From Paraphysomonas bandaiensis (Eukaryota; Chrysophyceae), in the NCBI GenBank assembly GCA_965644295.1, contig CBFFRP010000096.1, forward strand, positions 1-64,000: 64,000 bases of DNA, in the 5' to 3' direction. This document shows positions 61,301-64,000 of this stretch, piece by piece; the stretch's first letter is position 1, and every line of letters starts with the position of its first letter. Under the pieces are notes generated by a model, which was not told the DNA's origin, made no database searches, and saw only the letters and a program-made list of their open reading frames with translations. Both the position numbers and the translations under genes were made by a program.

Positions 61301-62652
61301 TGGCCGAAAAAACAGCTACCACGGAAAAATTAGAGAGTGTGGTGTTAAAGTCATCCGATGAGTGCACTCGACTGAAAGCAGCCCTCGCGGAGGCGAATAA
61401 GTCGGTGGATGCACTTTCCAGGACGAAGAGTGACATGGATGCATTGTCAGTGCGGCTGGCTGAGGAGAAACAGGCCGCCCTTGCAGCCAAGCAGAACTCG
61501 TCCAAAGAGATTCGCGACCTGACAGCCCGTAATTCTGAGCTGTCAGCACAGCTTTCAAAGTCGAAAGAGCGGACAGACGCTCTGGAGAGTCGACTGAGCT
61601 CACTGCAGGCAGAAACATTAAATCTGAGCGACGCTAGACAGCAGCTATCTAAACAAATGTCATCATACGAGGCCCTTCGGAGTCAGATTGTTCAAATGAG
61701 GGGCCAGTTGGTAGAGGCTGATCAAGAGGCTCAGGCATCGAGGGCGTTGCTTACTGAGGGCAATGCGGAAATAGAGCGATTACGCAAGGCTAATAGTGAC
61801 AGCAGCGTCGAAATCGCGTCTCTCAAGAAGACTTTGGAGAAGAAGTCTGCACGAGTCGCTGATCTGAAAGGTAGAATGGAGGTGTTGGAGCAAGAACATA
61901 GAGCGGTGGAAAAGGATAGAAACAGTCTTCGGAAAGAAAATAATAAGCTTCGGGGATCTGTGAGGAGCCTGACGGAAGACAGGTTGGCGCTAGAGAAGCT
62001 TCAGCCACTCTATGACCAACAACTCGAACTTCTTGCAGCCAAGCATTCCCGATCATCAGAGTTGGAGAATGCGCTATCACGAATGACGAATTTGCAGAAC
62101 CGATATATTCTTAATATAGTATCACTTGAATTGCAGTGCGGAATACTTCACAGACGGTGTGAAAACCTCCTATTACAAAGTAACAGGAGTGGGATGTGCA
62201 TGGAAGATGCCTGTTGTAGATATGCTTCTCTCTGTGACCGTTTCAATAGTAGCTGCCTTACTATATCGCAGCTGACAGAGGATTTGAGAGTAGCACGTAC
62301 AGCTGAACCGTTTGCAGTGAAAAAATTAAACTTCATGCTATCGAGACTTCTGGGAGAGAAAAATCATTACGAAAACAAGGTAATGTGCACTTTACATCTA
62401 AGTTTGTCTCATTTTTGGATAGGCTAAATCACTCTCGAAGGACTTACAGCGCAAACTGCTAGCAGGTACGCCTCTACAGAGGGAGTTAGGTCGCGTGTCA
62501 CAGCGATTAGAAGAGGTGCTGTTTGTATGGATATTATCTCCATTTTCTAAGTGCTAGTGCAGGTCGAAAATGAGAGAAATGCTTATCGCGACGCGATGGT
62601 TCTTGCGTGTGAAACGTACGGTGTCAAGAGTGAAAACCAGTCCTGGTTTTAG
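58317..62652 (+). CDS. Long coiled-coil protein with A9/Ig-like module
   Basis: Five exons: 58317-58518, 58564-58723, 58770-62379, 62423-62515 and 62563-62652; 1384 aa, introns 43-47 bp. The first 120 residues are Ser/Asn/Gly-rich. Residues about 145-215 (YSFSWLRVSG...NAWYPPSADDIGCVIRMRCS, then HGYGL) resemble the Ig-like A9 repeat of AIR9-type microtubule-associated proteins, with W...Y-P-x-x-x-D-D-I-G as key residues. From about residue 380 onward the protein is heptad-rich coiled coil, broken by an acidic/Ser segment (about 500-800). The strongest coiled coil is about 860-1210 (EEQISILRENLAAKEKEAEG and similar). A cytoskeletal, centrosomal or flagellar role is plausible but only inferred. 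The start is the first ATG in frame. Confidence 0.75.
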
Positions 62653-63514
62653 ATTGCTGTAATTTCATGTTTGTAAAAAGTATAATTGCAATTTGTAATT
62701 AATGGAATGTAATAAATATATATAGCTAACTTTGGTAGCTTATGTATACTTAAACGACAAAATGAGCATCTATGCTACAAATAACAAGTATTAATGGGAT
62801 TCACCAGAGTAGTATAGCTATAATATTGTACCACCATCATCTGCATTGATTTACCTATATGCACGTACCATATATATATATTGAACAAGCACCGAAAGAG
62901 TAAAAGTTTGTCCATATTCAATAGTGAATGTTTGCTTACTGCTTATAAGCAAAGGCGTGTAAGAGTCACAACCAATATGTAGCAAACCAATATATCTAAC
63001 TAGTGCTTAACTCTGATATCTGATATCCTACTATTTAGCGCTATGAAAGCTGCTTGTGCGTTGTGCGTCACCGCAAGCACCAAGGTGCAACCACTTTCGC
63101 TCTCTGTTAAGGTTAACTAGCCCGAATGCTTGACTTCAGTAGGAAACTCAATGCACAGGATGCCTTTGAGGTGGGCCCATTTCCGAAAGTCTGTTTATTT
63201 GGCAAGGCTCAATGACGTCTACACTAGCATTTGGCTATGAGTGACTGTAAGCTGGTAACTATATCATGCATAATGCAGGCTACATATACTACATAACACA
63301 TCAGCCAAGTATTTTAGCTTTTTCAATCACGTCAGAGCTTGAGATGCGTTGTTTAGATCAATAAAATTCAAACTTCTACACAACAGCTGAAGTAGCAACC
63401 AAACACAAAGTAATGTGACCCCAGTTGTGCAAAAACCACATATTTTTTAATTGTACTACTCAAAAAAGTATTTGTGTGACAAAGCAAAACATGTAACCAA
63501 TAAGAGCATACAAC
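62653..63514. other. Intergenic region with R1 repeat
   Basis: R1 copy at about 62920-63245 (separate entry); the rest is AT-rich and unassigned. Confidence 0.55.
62920..63245 (+). repeat. Dispersed repeat R1, copy at 62.9 kb
   Basis: Carries the block order AATAGTGAATGTTTGCTTA, GGCGTGTAAGAGTCACAAC, GTGCTTAACTCTGATATC, GTCACCGCAAGCACCAAGGT, GAATGCTTGACTTCAGTAGG and CATTTGGCTATGAGTGA, as in the other R1 copies. It ends before the AACACCAC block, so it is truncated. Confidence 0.75.
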
Positions 63515-64000
63515 CTACGACTGAATTTCCACAATAAGGTCGCCAACACCCAGCTGCGCTCCTTCGACGACATGCAGCGCTTTCACCACACCCTCTATTG
63601 GTGAGCTGACCATTGTCTCCATTTTCATCGCTGATATGACAACAAGAGGATCACCTTTGGCAACAGGATCACCTTGCTTAACTCTCACATTGAGAATAAC
63701 TCCAGGCATGGGAGACCCAACCGACCCGGGAACCAAGGGGTCAGCCTTCGGATGTGCCCCAGCAGCTGACCCACTGATTGATCGATCTACAACTTTCACT
63801 ACACGCTGAGTACCGTTCAATTCGAATGTGACCTCTCTACATAAGTCAGGTGAAAAGAAATATACACTCCAATGATTAATACATTACCTGGCGCCGAGAG
63901 CATTAGGCTCCGAAACGTGTTTCAGACTGATAATCAGAGTTTTACCTTTCTCAAGTTCAACGGCGATCTCCTCTCCAACTTTCATTCCCTCCACAAATGT
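63515..64000 (-). CDS. PC: Pyruvate carboxylase, C-terminal part (cut by edge)
   Basis: Mitochondrial or cytosolic enzyme that carboxylates pyruvate to oxaloacetate using biotin. Only the last two exons are inside the window: 64000-63888 (continuing beyond the edge) and 63836-63515, intron 51 bp. The visible protein reads FVEGMKVGEEIAVELEKGKT...SEPNALGAREVTFELNG, the end of the carboxyltransferase/PC-linker region. The biotinyl domain follows, with VVISAMKMETMVSSP, where the lysine of AMKM carries biotin. The C-terminus LGVGDLIVEIQS is typical. The preceding PC-type VEIEKGKTL linker argues for pyruvate carboxylase over propionyl- or acetyl-CoA carboxylase. Confidence 0.9.

Noticed and set aside
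1-64000. Bacterial contamination or a viral insertion
   Set aside because: Spliceosomal introns run through nearly all genes, a telomere caps the sequence, and no viral hallmark gene is seen.

Overview
The window is the left end of a eukaryotic nuclear chromosome, probably from a free-living or parasitic protist. It opens with 26 bases that look like leftover Oxford Nanopore adapter. About 2.9 kb of perfect CCCTAA telomere (487 full copies, C-strand) follows, then subtelomeric DNA, then ordinary genes. It is nuclear because it has a TTAGGG-type telomere, at least 52 inferred GT-AG introns, and eukaryote-only complexes (TFIIIC, TRAPP, ISWI, RNA-dependent RNA polymerase). All three stop codons end genes, so the code is standard. 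Introns are uniformly tiny (38-70 bp). I cannot name the lineage.

Layout. 3.0-9.4 kb: a subtelomeric effector zone with two intronless minus-strand genes of the Crinkler/RHS (CR) type, one nuclease-fold plus kinase and one P-loop NTPase plus a candidate nuclease-like C-terminus, with a broken tandem copy of the kinase 3' end nearest the telomere. 9.4-12.4 kb: gene-free AT-rich DNA with short repeats. 12.4-19.8 kb: RNA-dependent RNA polymerase, carrying an unexpected GRF-type zinc finger, head-to-head with an ISWI chromatin remodeler. 19.8-22.7 kb: degenerate repeats. 22.7-35.7 kb: 2OG-Fe(II) oxygenase, a multi-pass membrane protein, a sulfotransferase-family protein, a hAT transposon remnant, a two-domain methyltransferase-like/fucosyltransferase-like protein, a (CATA)70 tract, and TFIIIC subunit 5. 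37.5-43.8 kb: Nudix hydrolase and a 17-exon leucine-rich-repeat protein. 43.8-48.8 kb: dispersed repeats around a second 2OG oxygenase with a C-terminal TPR. 48.8-57.8 kb: ankyrin/BTB protein, TFIIIC subunit 3, a complete hAT element with a BED-only ORF, and TRAPPC1. 58.3-62.7 kb: a long coiled-coil protein. The right edge cuts the pyruvate carboxylase gene.

Organisation. Six gene pairs are head-to-head with short gaps (384-802 bp), and several of those gaps share a CAGCAGTAC-like motif. Gene models were built by hand. Every multi-exon model joins GT-AG introns with consistent phase, and each complete coding total is divisible by three. Functions are read from motifs, not from database searches.
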